From the NCBI GenBank assembly GCA_022570795.1, contig JAKUDP010000017.1, positions 248,001 through 312,000 of the forward strand: DNA of 64,000 nucleotides, read 5' to 3'. A program made the position numbers and the translations under genes. Of this stretch, positions 40,248 to 50,061 are shown one piece after another (positions within the stretch are counted from its first letter, which is position 1; every line of letters begins with the position of its first letter). The DNA is from Sphaerulina vaccinii. Lineage: Eukaryota > Ascomycota > Dothideomycetes > Mycosphaerellales > Mycosphaerellaceae. Under the pieces are notes generated by a model that worked only from the letters and a program-made list of their open reading frames with translations, was not told where the DNA came from and did not search any database.

Positions 40248-43200
40248 TCATGCCGAAAGCTTCAAGCCTTTCCATGCACCGATTCTTTCCTTGTCACAGC
40301 TGTCCTCCACCTTCTCCACCAGAGCCTTACCGGTGGTCAAGCTGCCATCTCTACTCATCATGTCCAACCAGCTAAATACGCCACTCCTCGTGATAAGTAC
40401 ATCACTCCCGCCCTCGACACAGCTAGCTCTGTACACAAGCTCCGCAATTCTCTCTTTCACAAAGCGATTCCTGCCCGCTGCAGGACTAGCCCACAACGCC
40501 AGAACCATCTCCATGATCTCAGGTCGTTTCGCCGCATCCTTCTTCTGGTCTCCTTTTCTTAGTATCTCCAGATCAACGTCTGTACGTAATCCATCAACAA
40601 GCCAGTCCAGAACCCATTGCACTTCTTTCCAATACGAATCGTCCTCTTCTGGTTCAGACAAGAAAGTCTTCTCGATCCAGTATCGTGGTAGACGTTTGAC
40701 ATCCCATTTCGCGCCTCGGATCAGGAAGTGGTTCAATTTGGCATATAGACAGTGTGAGGGCTGTGCTTGGATAGCTAGTGCACGACTGGCGAATGTGCCT
40801 GCGAGGTAAGGAAGAGGCTTGTCGCGCGAGAGATAGTGCAGTTCGAAGGTTTCCGTAAGCTCGCCGAGCAAGAGGGAGATATGAGCATGATCATCCTGGA
40901 TTGTTTCTGGATCTATTGCCTGTTGTGGGCGGAGCTGCAGTTTCACTTTGTTGATTTGTGTTAGTGCTTGACGTCGTATGTCATTGTGTTTGGAGCAGAG
41001 GCATAGGACAAGCGCGGAAATGTCACCGTCTTCGATGGCGAGGTCGATGTCTTTCTGTGCCCAACGAAACAGCTCTGTGTGATTGTCGCGCTCAGTCGGT
41101 ATGGAGTCGAAGCTGAGCGCGGGTGCCTGAGGCGCTTCCGTCGGCTTCTCAACCGCTGCATCCATGGCTTGCTTTGGCAGCATTGCTTTCAACGAGTTCA
41201 GAGACTCGCTTGCCGAGCCTTTCGCTATTGTGGAATGCTTTCCAAGGAGCTTTGTAGTTTTGGCGTCCAAAGTCTGCAGTACCTCACTGGCATCCGAGGA
41301 GAGCTGGAGGACTTTGATGAACAGGACGAGCCACGCCGCCTCAGCTCTTCCTTCTTCATCTACCTTTGCGGCAACGAATGTAGCTTGCTCAAGCAGAACA
41401 GCGGCCAGCACACTTGGCAGATTCGAGTCTCCTGTAGAGGCTGAAGTGGTGCGCAGTGCTTCAAGATCGTCCACGTACTTTATCGGCTTACGTGTAGCAC
41501 GGCCGATGCAGTCATCGATGAAAGCCCATGCAGAATCGCCATCTTCGAGTCGCAATACACTGGCAAGTAGAGCATCAAATGGAGTTTTTGGGTCATCTTC
41601 AGTGGCCGCGTTGAGTATGCCGTGCTCAGTAAACACGTCAGATAGCAGTGCTCGAATGCTAGTGTTGTTGACATTTCTCCGGTGTAGCCGCAGGAGTGTT
41701 ACGATAGGTGTTAATGTCAGACCACCTTGCTTGTGGAACCAACGCATGGCGGTGCTGCGTTGAGCGATGCTTAGCAAGTGTTCCAGTTCCAGCTCTCGCA
41801 GTCCGCCTGTCTCGTCATGTGCGTTGATTATGGGCAGTTCACTGCGCAGCAGAGCAGCAGTAAGCGCATTCGAAATGTCGACAGGCTCTTCGAGCGCTTG
41901 CACTGGCATCACTTCGTAGTACAGTCTCATCAATCTCGTTACTGCCTCCCTCTGCATGGCATGGTGATCGTCTTCTGGCATCTTACGAAAGACCGTAAGC
42001 ACGTCTTTCAGTTTCGGCAACCTGTCCACAAAGCGCTGAACAAGTCGTTCTTCTGCATCTTGCCATAGTTGCTGCGTGCGGTTCTGTCGCAATGTCTCCA
42101 GGACTCTTCTAAGCTTTTGTAGCGAGACTACAAGAAGTCGCACAGCAAAGAATGTGATGAGATCCTCATTCTGGCTCAAGCAACGATTTAGCACTTGCAA
42201 TGTGAGAGGCTTGGGTAACACGTTTTCGATCATGATCTTCGTCTGCGGTGGAACTGAAGTAGACTCCTCGTCGATCCCAAACTTGGCAGGTGTTCCCAGA
42301 CTCACAACCTCAAACATGAGCGAGGCATAGGAGATCCAGGTATTGGAAAGCTTCGGGTCCAGCTGAAGCTTGCTGTTCGCGAAGTAAGCTGCAACGAGCT
42401 CTGGCGCAGAGGCGAAAGCGGTAAGCAGCAACTCTCGCTCCCGTCCGTCACTATGTGCGCGTAGTGTAAGGACGTAGGCCAAAAGAGTGCTGTTCCGGAC
42501 ATTGATAGGACCTTCGTCATCGTAGAACTCCAGGCTGTCCAGTCCAAGATATATGCTGGCATCTGATCGCTTTGACACTGATTCTGCAGTGCCTGGAGGA
42601 TACCAGCCGCTTTGTCTCAGGACACCATATGACTCCTTGGTACAGACGGACTTCAGCCAGGCAAATGCTCGATCAGCAGCAGCGTGTCCATCCTTTTGAG
42701 CGGCGATGGCAGTCACCCTCTCGAGGTTTTGTGGTATCAGGAGCGCAGCTTTCGAGGCTCGAGGCACGTTGTCGTCCCTGAGCACGTTCTGCTCTACTGT
42801 GGCCAGGAGCTCAGTGACCAGATCTGCAGGATCACTGTGAATGAATTGGAAGAGCGCATTGCAGATTGGTTTGCTCCTTAGAATGTCCGACTTGCCGCCC
42901 TCGTGAAGATGTTTGAAGAGTGCCAAGGTGTATCGAATTGTCAAGATGCGAATCGATGGCTTCTTGCGAGCCTCTTCCTCCGAGATATCAAATTTGACCA
43001 GGCCAAGATTTCGCCGAATCGTGCTCACATCAAAAGTCTGCTCTCGACGCTTGTAGACCTCGCGTGCAAGGACGCCACCATCGAACGTTGTGACCTCGAT
43101 GAGCAGTCTGAGAGATGGTGATATGATAAAGTCCTTGTGCTTGGGTCCATCCAGGCATCGCTTCAGTAGTCGCAGATGTTGATGCTGCAATACTGTCCTG

Positions 43201-43643
43201 CATAGCAACAGTCCATACTCTCGCAGATCAAGAATACCCGACAGAGTTTTGAGGAGGAGCGATAGTACAGCACATACTGTAGAGGCCAAATAGTCCTTGT
43301 TGTTCTGATTCGCAAAGGACCAGGCTTGCCATAGATGAGAAAGAAATGGATGTTCTGTGTCCTTGGGATCGGCTGGCTTCTGCGTGTCCAGATATTCTCG
43401 TAGGATGGAGAGCTGGCGCCCTCGACTGTCTTCGTCCTTGTGGTAGAGAATGCTTTCCAGGAATGCCTTGAAAGACGCGATGCCGTTCAGTAGCTGCTGT
43501 TGCTCTCCATCTTGGCGGAAGACGAGATAGCGCTGGAGATCTCGCGCGTATTCGACTTCGAAGACCTGAGCAGGCTGATGTTCAGCTCGCGCTCTCTTTG
43601 GCGGTCTGTCACCATGTTCTACTTGTCGCTCCCGTTTAGACAT
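40248..43643 (-). CDS. URB1: URB1/NPA1 pre-60S ribosome biogenesis factor
   Basis: Nucleolar protein of very early pre-60S particles (the Npa1 complex with Npa2, Rsa3, Dbp6 and Nop8 in yeast). Single exon, 1131 residues, almost wholly alpha-helical. A basic N-terminus (PPKRARAEH) could be a nuclear signal. The N-terminal Npa1 domain spans roughly residues 60-400 (YGLLLCRTVLQHQHLRLLKR, HKDFIISPSLRLLIEVTTFDGG, KKPSIRILTIRYTLALFKHL). The C-terminal Urb1 domain ends with LITRSGVFSWLDM. The protein is shorter than yeast Urb1, as I recall it (about 1.7 kb residues), mainly in the middle. The ATG at 43643 is the first in frame. Confidence 0.88.
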   Translation of the reverse strand: MSKRERQVEHGDRPPKRARAEHQPAQVFEVEYARDLQRYLVFRQDGEQQQLLNGIASFKAFLESILYHKDEDSRGRQLSILREYLDTQKPADPKDTEHPFLSHLWQAWSFANQNNKDYLASTVCAVLSLLLKTLSGILDLREYGLLLCRTVLQHQHLRLLKRCLDGPKHKDFIISPSLRLLIEVTTFDGGVLAREVYKRREQTFDVSTIRRNLGLVKFDISEEEARKKPSIRILTIRYTLALFKHLHEGGKSDILRSKPICNALFQFIHSDPADLVTELLATVEQNVLRDDNVPRASKAALLIPQNLERVTAIAAQKDGHAAADRAFAWLKSVCTKESYGVLRQSGWYPPGTAESVSKRSDASIYLGLDSLEFYDDEGPINVRNSTLLAYVLTLRAHSDGRERELLLTAFASAPELVAAYFANSKLQLDPKLSNTWISYASLMFEVVSLGTPAKFGIDEESTSVPPQTKIMIENVLPKPLTLQVLNRCLSQNEDLITFFAVRLLVVSLQKLRRVLETLRQNRTQQLWQDAEERLVQRFVDRLPKLKDVLTVFRKMPEDDHHAMQREAVTRLMRLYYEVMPVQALEEPVDISNALTAALLRSELPIINAHDETGGLRELELEHLLSIAQRSTAMRWFHKQGGLTLTPIVTLLRLHRRNVNNTSIRALLSDVFTEHGILNAATEDDPKTPFDALLASVLRLEDGDSAWAFIDDCIGRATRKPIKYVDDLEALRTTSASTGDSNLPSVLAAVLLEQATFVAAKVDEEGRAEAAWLVLFIKVLQLSSDASEVLQTLDAKTTKLLGKHSTIAKGSASESLNSLKAMLPKQAMDAAVEKPTEAPQAPALSFDSIPTERDNHTELFRWAQKDIDLAIEDGDISALVLCLCSKHNDIRRQALTQINKVKLQLRPQQAIDPETIQDDHAHISLLLGELTETFELHYLSRDKPLPYLAGTFASRALAIQAQPSHCLYAKLNHFLIRGAKWDVKRLPRYWIEKTFLSEPEEDDSYWKEVQWVLDWLVDGLRTDVDLEILRKGDQKKDAAKRPEIMEMVLALWASPAAGRNRFVKERIAELVYRASCVEGGSDVLITRSGVFSWLDMMSRDGSLTTGKALVEKVEDSCDKERIGAWKGLKLSA

Positions 43644-44658
43644 TATTGGATGATCTTGTCTTGCTGCTGATCTCCAAGAAACTTTTCCATGTCCTTAGAC
43701 TCTGAGCTTAGTCAGCACCTATTTGGGAATTTGCGCTCCAACGTCTTCTAAGAACTGTCTGATATGATAGGGAACCTCCAGGACGTGAGTCTGTATGCGA
43801 GGATGTACGTTGAGGAACCGCAGAGCCCCGGAGGACCCTGGAGATGCAGCACGCAGAGAAAGGGATGGCGTGAGCCTCGCCACACAGATCGTGATGGACG
43901 TAGCAGTCCAAATGAAGGACACTAAAGCTGGCCGATGATGGTTTAGCCTTGGTCAGAAAGAGATATCTGGGCAGTCTGGCATGGAAGCCAATATCAGAAG
44001 GCTGTGAACAGTAGCAAGACGCTCACCAGGCAGGTTGAGGATGGAGTGTCACACCAGAACAAGGCGAAGCTGGCGCGAAGAACAGCGGAGGAGAATGGGA
44101 AGACGAGGCCAGGATCACGCAGTGGGAAGAGGAAGAGATCATAAAGAATAGATGCAGCTACATGTATCTACAATACAAAGGTTTGAGTCTGTCTTAGCTT
44201 CGGGATGCCAACGAGGACCATGAGGTCAACATTGACATCCGTACTGACGCTTGACACCACTTGAAGGTGCAGACTTGTCGTCAAGCTCCGCCCAACTCTT
44301 TTGCCCCTCGGGCTCAAGCCATACAACACCAAAGAAAGAGACTAGGTACGGAAGAAAGGAACTAGGTAAACACAGGAGCCCAAAAACACGCCAAACGCCA
44401 AACGCCAAAAAAACAAGAGATCCACATAGGTGCCCACCCGAACGCCAAAATCCACAAGAGAGAACTAGGTAAAGAGGTTAGTCAAAGGTGATCGGAATGA
44501 AGAGGCGGGAGGACTTAGGTGAAGAAGAGAGTTAGTTTTCTTGGGCGTGGCGCGCACGCCACGCCCGGTATTTGCCCCGGTAGTGCTGGAACCACTAGAG
44601 CCGCGCACTGGGAAAGGAATGTTAGCATGATACTCATCAAACGTCTCCGAGGCCGTGA
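43644..44658. other. Intergenic region
   Basis: About 1 kb. A short CGCCAAA triple repeat (ACGCCAAACGCCAAACGCC near 44393) is the only repeat. The minus frame at 44465-44854 continues into the tandem repeat to the right and could be part of an unrecognised gene. Confidence 0.4.
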
Positions 44659-45120
44659 TTCCCAGGCCAGATTGGTCTGTCGATGAACTAGAAAGCTTGG
44701 TGTGCCTGAGGAGCAAGAGATGGTAGCAGGATCCCGAGGATGTCCCCAAAGTCAGTGTTCCCAGGCCAAACTGGTCTGTCCGCGAGCTGGGCATCTTGGT
44801 ATGCATGGGACGGCAGAGATGCCAGTGGGATCCCGACAAGGTCTCCGGTTCCACTGGCTTCCTGGCATACTGGTCTGGTATTGAGCTGGGTATCTTGGTA
44901 AGCGTGCGATGGCGGAGATGCCAGCGGGATCCTGACAGCGTCTCTGAAATGCGTCTCTTTCAGGCAGACTGGTATGTGGTCGACGTGGGCATCTTGGAGT
45001 GCGTGCGAGCGAGGGAGTGGCCAGGCAAACCCGAAGACATCTCCGTTTCCCAGCTCTTTCTGCCAAATTGGTCCGCCGATGAGCCTGGAGTCCTGGAGTC
45101 CGCGCATTGGAAGAGATGAG
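44659..45120 (-). repeat. Five divergent 99-nt tandem repeats, possibly coding for 33-residue repeats
   Basis: The anchor YTGG recurs at 44672, 44771, 44870, 44969 and 45068, a spacing of exactly 99 each time. Units share blocks such as GGCATCTTGG and GAGATGCCAG-GGGATCC but differ at many positions. On the minus strand one frame gives 33-residue units with PSHAYQD-QL--RPV and GD--GIPLAS, open over four units (44688-45146). Another gives TLSGS-WHL and TDQFGLG units. Each frame meets a stop within one unit, so splicing would be needed for a full-length protein. A possible start is the ATG at 45232. I do not recognise the protein. Confidence 0.6.
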
Positions 45121-45841
45121 AGATGCAAACGTACTTTTCCGACCAAAGTATGGCCACATCTGGCCTGTACCCGCCCCAGCGGGTACCAGAACGATAATCA
45201 TAATCGTTTCTGTTAAATCGTAAAAAGCCCATTTTGTCGTTTCTTCTCTGAAAACGGTCAGTAAAGCGAAAAGCACCACGCCAATGCTCTCTTGAGCACA
45301 GAGAGTGGAAAGGGAAGAGAAAACTTACGTTTGTTCGTTCGTTCGTTCGGTTTCGTCTTCGTCTTCGTCGAAAATAAATCTTACAATGTTGATGAAAGGA
45401 AGAAGGAGCGAGAGAGAAATGAACACCTACTTATGCGGCTCTCTATGGTCTGAGCGTCAGCCAGGTGACTCACAGTCAAAGCGTTACAGTGGAGCAGAGA
45501 TGCTCGCGAGCCAGAGATGTCGACGGCAAGGTATACCATAAAGAGATGGGTGGGTAATGGGATATTCCGCGTCCGGGCGTATCAAGCAGGCAATCCTGAG
45601 GCATTCAAAGGAGCGACAGTATGGGTTTCTGGAACCTGTGAGCCACCGAGCAGCTTGATCGAAAGCCATGGCGCGATTGAGAAAGCAGAGAGGATGCAGA
45701 GATGTTGGGGTTAGCATGGAGTCGATAGGCGATGGTATAGATTGCATATCTTGGCAGCATGGACGTACCTAGTCCAACCCAAGATCATAAACATATACTC
45801 CGCCTCCTCGTAATGTTTCTTTGGGAGAATTGTATTCTGCG
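45121..45841. other. Intergenic region with microsatellites
   Basis: Contains (GTTC)n at about 45330-45347 followed by (GTCTTC)n to about 45370. Otherwise motif-free short ORFs. Confidence 0.5.
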
Positions 45842-46578
45842 CTAGAGGACACGGCTCTCTTTGCCTCCCTTCACCGGTGACTGGAACGGCAGGCTTGGTC
45901 TCCTCCTTGCAGACTGACTGAGTGTGCCATGCTCTTTGCTGACAGTCCTGGTTAAGGTCTTGAGATCCCGAGAGACTCGTGGAACACTGGAAGTCCATGT
46001 GGCATCGGACGTTCGCTTCAGAACATCCAGCTTGCTGAAGTTCGTGTAATCTGGCGGGTCTAGCGATGTCTCGCGTACAGCTGTGGACGTCTCTAGCACA
46101 GCGGCATCGCTACCAGGCACCTGTACCTCCGGCTGACTGAAGTAGCTGGCTCGTCGTGCTTCGCTGGAGCGCTGTTTGATAACACGCGCCCCCGATGAGC
46201 TTGATGGTCTCGAAACATGCCCGTGGCATTGCTGAAGTAGCGGCTCTCGTCCAGTACAATTTCGTTATTGTGCTTTCCATGCTCTGCTTTTTCAGCTGGC
46301 GACGATAGCTCTTCTACCTCGTTCTCGTTATTCTCATCGCCCCGGCCATTCGCGGCAGCATGGAAGTATACGCTCTCTGTTGTCACGCGTGCGCTATTTC
46401 GTCTCGTGTTCGCTGCCGTATGCTCTGGTCTTGTATCACTCTCTTGCACGAGCGGAGTGTTACGCCTCAGTATTGATCGTGGTCGGTGCGACCTTACTGG
46501 CGTCTCTTGATCCGCAAACCTCGTAATTCGTACTGCCGGCTCGCTTGTCTCATGGTCATCGGTCTGACCAGGCATGGG
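45842..46578 (-). pseudogene. In-frame downstream continuation of the adjacent disordered protein (possible lost C-terminus)
   Basis: Directly after the TGA of the next gene (46579-46581) the same frame continues: CCC, then ATG at 46575, then about 120 codons of Arg/Glu/Ser-rich sequence of the same style (TPVRSHRPRSILRRNTPL; a VEELSSP acidic stretch; DESRYFSNATG). Near 46212-46216, in a TTT run, the sensible frame shifts and continues as SRPSSSSGARVIKQRSSEAR, then RRASYFSQPEV, to a stop at 45842. Either the upstream protein once extended about 245 residues further, or this is a separate gene, or a splice is missed. Confidence 0.42.
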
Positions 46579-48432
46579 TCAGCTCTCAGCGTGAGGTTCG
46601 TCGATGATCGTTTCATCAACTTCGATCAAATGCCGCTGACTGAAAGGCCTCTTCGAAGTCATACCAGGCGTGATGGGCTTGCGGAAGTCGAGCATTACGC
46701 CAGCATTTCGAGGTGGCTCGGAATTTAGAAGCGAGTGAGTGGAGACTTGCTTGGGATTCGAGTGGCTGGAGATATCACTATTCGTTGGAGTAGGTCGCGA
46801 CATCGACTGCGCCTTTTGAGCTTCGATGTTCTGCATATCAGCTGCTTCGTCTGCGTCCTCATCCGACTGGTTCCAGTCCCCTTCCTCATCATCGTCGTCT
46901 TCGTCATCGTCTGACGATATGGAGTATACACGCTTGGGAGCTGAGATTGACGAGAGTCGCTTGACTACCATTTCGTCGAGCACACGATCGCTGAAGTCCA
47001 TGCTCATGCGCTCTGGTGGTACAGCTGACTCGGTCGCTTCGAGAGGGCCTTCTCCTGGCGTAGCGCCCTCGTCGTCTGCCAGGAATGCATCATCATCGCA
47101 TGAGGGTTCGGTCTTGATTTCCAGACTGCTTCGGGTGACCTCAACCTAAGGCCGAGCAGCGAAGGTCAGCATAATACGTGAAGACATGGATTTTTCGCAC
47201 TGGCGTCTGTCTCTGAGCCCATCGCCGCAGTCCTTGACAGGATACCGCACAGCTTTCAAGGAGATGTGTTGACTTACCTCAGGTAGTGGCCCAGACTTGA
47301 GAGTCAGCGCAGAGAAACCCTGTGTCAGTGGCTTGCACGCTCGGCGCTTCTTGGTCGTAACCGTATGACTGATCTTGAGCTCTGCAGTCTCAAAACCGTC
47401 CCCGAGTCTAGTTGTCTTACCACCAATCCTGAAGAAGGGACTGCGAGCTTGATGCTTCTTGCGCAACGCCACTACGGACTTGTGAGTGAACATGGGTTTC
47501 TTGAGCCGCTTCCTGATCGACGTTAGTGGAGCCTTGACTTGAGGCTCTTCATCGTCACTGATCGCGGGTGCTCGTCGCTTGATCGCAATCGAGCTGGGCT
47601 CTATCGGATCATGCGGCTCTTCATCTTGCGGACTAGATGAATTGTATGTCGTGACCGCCGGCTGTGCCTCGGACGGAGATCGCACGAGGAGAAGCTCATT
47701 GACTGGTAAGCGCTGCAGCGCAGGTCGACTGTCGGCGCGCGAGGCGCTCTTAGGAATCTGTCTCTTTCTCGAGGTTGCCTTCGTGATCTTGCTGCTGAAT
47801 GAGTCTGCTGGAGTTGTTGAGGCCGTCGGCGTGGTGGATGATAATGGCGCAGCAGAACAAACACGATGAGTTGATTTCGCAGTTCCTTTCTTATTGACCA
47901 CAGCATGACTAGTCGGAGGCGTCGTCTGTGGTATCACTCGTCTTCGGCGAGCATAAGTGTTGACCACGATGTCCGATGCCGTAGAGGAGGGCTCGGTACA
48001 GCTTTCGACAACGCGTTTTACGCGAGGCGTAGGTTGCGGGATCTGTCTTCTCCGCGGCGGCGTGACGCTACTGACAGCCAGACCAGTATGTTCCTCGGGA
48101 CTTATTTCGCTGACAGACGGCGAGAGTCCTGGCGGTGAAGACTTGGGGTATGCATCGTGGCCGTACACTGCGTCAAGTTCATCCTCAGAGAGTGGAGAGT
48201 CGTCTGGGTCGGGTTCTTTCGCCGAGTACACTTTGCCCCAGCCAACGCGTCGTGGTGCAGCTTTGAGCTCGTCATCTTCATCATGCGGTATATCGTATGG
48301 GTCCGGTCGAACGAAGTGGTTCCCAGTGAGAGGTATAAGCCTATTTCGTTTCTTGCCGTAAGTGATAGAAGGCGGCAACGGTCGCTGGTTCTGTAAGGCC
48401 CCGTGCCTAGGACGCTCTTGAGCGCGAGCCAT
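46579..48432 (-). CDS. Disordered basic/acidic protein, probably nuclear, function unknown
   Basis: Exons 48432-47278 and 47145-46579 with a 132-nt phase-0 intron; 573 residues. No globular domain is visible. The protein is rich in Ser, Pro, Arg and Lys with many short basic clusters (TPPRRRQIPQ, TYARRRRVIPQ, SIRKRLKKP, TTKKRRACKP), which could be nuclear signals or DNA/RNA contacts. An acidic run (SSDDDEDDDDEEGDWNQSDEDADEA) follows at about residue 440. PRRRQIPQPTPR and RRRVIPQTTPP are internal near-repeats. A chromatin-related role is only a guess. The TGA stop is followed by in-frame coding-like sequence (see the adjacent entry). Confidence 0.68.
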
Positions 48433-48726
48433 TGCACTCTGTAAGATATAAGCTGCCTTTCGTGGATGTTACAGGTGTGAGGTTACGCGAGGTCGAATTA
48501 GCCTTGAGGCTGCCATTTCTCGAGAAGGAAGGAGCCACCCTGGGCAGGAGCTACACAAATTCAACATCACCTGGTCAATAACGTCAATCAGTATGCACAT
48601 ACTTTGCTCGACTTCAAGACAACGCGAAAACGCTTGAGATTCTGTCGCTCTCTGGTACCTTCAGCAACGCGTATACAACCCACCCATGCCATCTAAGCAA
48701 AAATACACCACATATGAGCTTCGAGC

Positions 48727-49563
48727 TCATACGATCGGCTTTGGTGCACCGTTGACCTTTGCGGGCAACATCCTCCTAATCTCAGTCTCGCCCAGATACT
48801 TGTCCAATCCACTGTCCAAGTGCTGCCACCACTCAAATAACATGCTCTCGCAAATGAGCTTGAACCACGGCGTGAATGCAAGCTTCCCTTCCGCAAACAT
48901 TGCTTTCAGCTCCTCAGGCGACACGTATGCCGTGGCCTGCACCTCATTGGGGCTGGGGACCACATCCACATCTGCTTTGATGAACAGAATATAGTCCACT
49001 TCGTGCTCTCCCCATTTGCCATCGCTCGGTGCGAGGTAGTGTATTCTTGTCAAAAACTTGAACTTCTCAATTGGCACTTGTTCTGCCTTGATCCCGAGCT
49101 CATGGTCAAGCTTCCTTTGCCCAGCTCGTTTCACGCCCATGACTGCAGTGTCTAGTGTTGAGCCGGTCTCGCCAGGAACACCCAGAGGGTGCGAGCAGCA
49201 GGTGTTCGTCCATAGATCTGGGAATGTGATCTTCTCGGATGCTCGTTGTTGTAATAGTAGGCGGTTCTGCGAATCGAAGAGGAAGACGGAGAATGCGCGG
49301 TGCAGCAACCCCTTGTTAATGTTGTCCATGAGATGGCACATCTTCTTCGAGCCGCTGCCGATCGGAATATCGTTGTCGTCTAGCACAATGCAGACTTCGT
49401 CCATGAGACGAATCTGCTCCTCGTCGTAGCCAGCGAGGTCGGCATCTTGTGTTGCGGACTGGGTCTGAGCTGCGAGCTCTGTGTTGATTTCAGGGAACAA
49501 TCGCAGAATGTTCTCTGCTGAGGATGGCGACGCTGTTTGCGTCATGGTCGTGGTCGCGGTCAT
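48727..49563 (-). CDS. IDI1: Isopentenyl-diphosphate delta-isomerase
   Basis: Interconverts IPP and DMAPP at the base of isoprenoid and ergosterol synthesis. Single exon, 278 residues, with a Nudix fold. Key blocks: HRAFSVFLFDSQNRLLLQQR, then TNTCCSHPLG at about residues 119-128 carrying the catalytic cysteine, and GKWGEHEVDYIL at about 182-193 carrying the catalytic/metal glutamates; FTPWFKLICE near the end. The N-terminal 40 residues are Thr/Ser/Ala-rich and variable in fungi. The ATG at 49563 is preferred. It is divergent from MCM6. No peroxisomal tail is seen. Confidence 0.95.
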   Translation of the reverse strand: MTATTTMTQTASPSSAENILRLFPEINTELAAQTQSATQDADLAGYDEEQIRLMDEVCIVLDDNDIPIGSGSKKMCHLMDNINKGLLHRAFSVFLFDSQNRLLLQQRASEKITFPDLWTNTCCSHPLGVPGETGSTLDTAVMGVKRAGQRKLDHELGIKAEQVPIEKFKFLTRIHYLAPSDGKWGEHEVDYILFIKADVDVVPSPNEVQATAYVSPEELKAMFAEGKLAFTPWFKLICESMLFEWWQHLDSGLDKYLGETEIRRMLPAKVNGAPKPIV

Positions 49564-50061
49564 CGTGAGAACGTCTGTGTCGTGTCTCGAGTTGTGGCGA
49601 GTCGGCGTGCTCCAATTGTAGTCGGAGCAAGAATGGTTCGATCTCTTTGTGCTCCTCCAGAAACAATCCCACGATCCTTGACCTTGACCCTTGAAAGCTT
49701 GGCCATGCAGGTACGCTAGCGTCCTGTAAGCACTCTACGCGTGAGTGGTGGTCAAGAAAGTGATGGTCTCCTACGAGAAAGAGTCTTGCTGTGCGCTTCC
49801 ACATCCAGAAGTGACAGGGAAGTTGAAAGTTGGCTGTCAAGTGCTCTCTCTCTCGAGGGTGATAAACCAAGCATGGAAGAAATCGTACAAAATGCTGATC
49901 AGGAATATAGACCGATCGGCGTGCTGTACCAAGACTAAAGCCGTCAAGGCGCGAGAATCGCGAAACGCGTGAAGCTGGCGGGGAGCGTTTTTGGCGATTC
50001 TGCTCCAAGTTCCGTCTCTACTGCAACACACTCCACAACCACACCACCACTACTCGCAATC
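49564..50061. promoter_or_regulatory. Bidirectional promoter, IDI1 / MCM6
   Basis: About 500 bases between two head-to-head housekeeping genes. The sequence contains an ACGCGT-like core (CTACGCGTG near 49736 and AAACGCGTG near 49963) similar to the MluI cell-cycle box that drives MCM genes in yeasts. This is suggestive only. Confidence 0.4.

Noticed and set aside
39813..40562. 249-codon plus-strand ORF
   Set aside because: No domain; about 40% is antisense to URB1, whose minus-strand frame is clearly the coding one.
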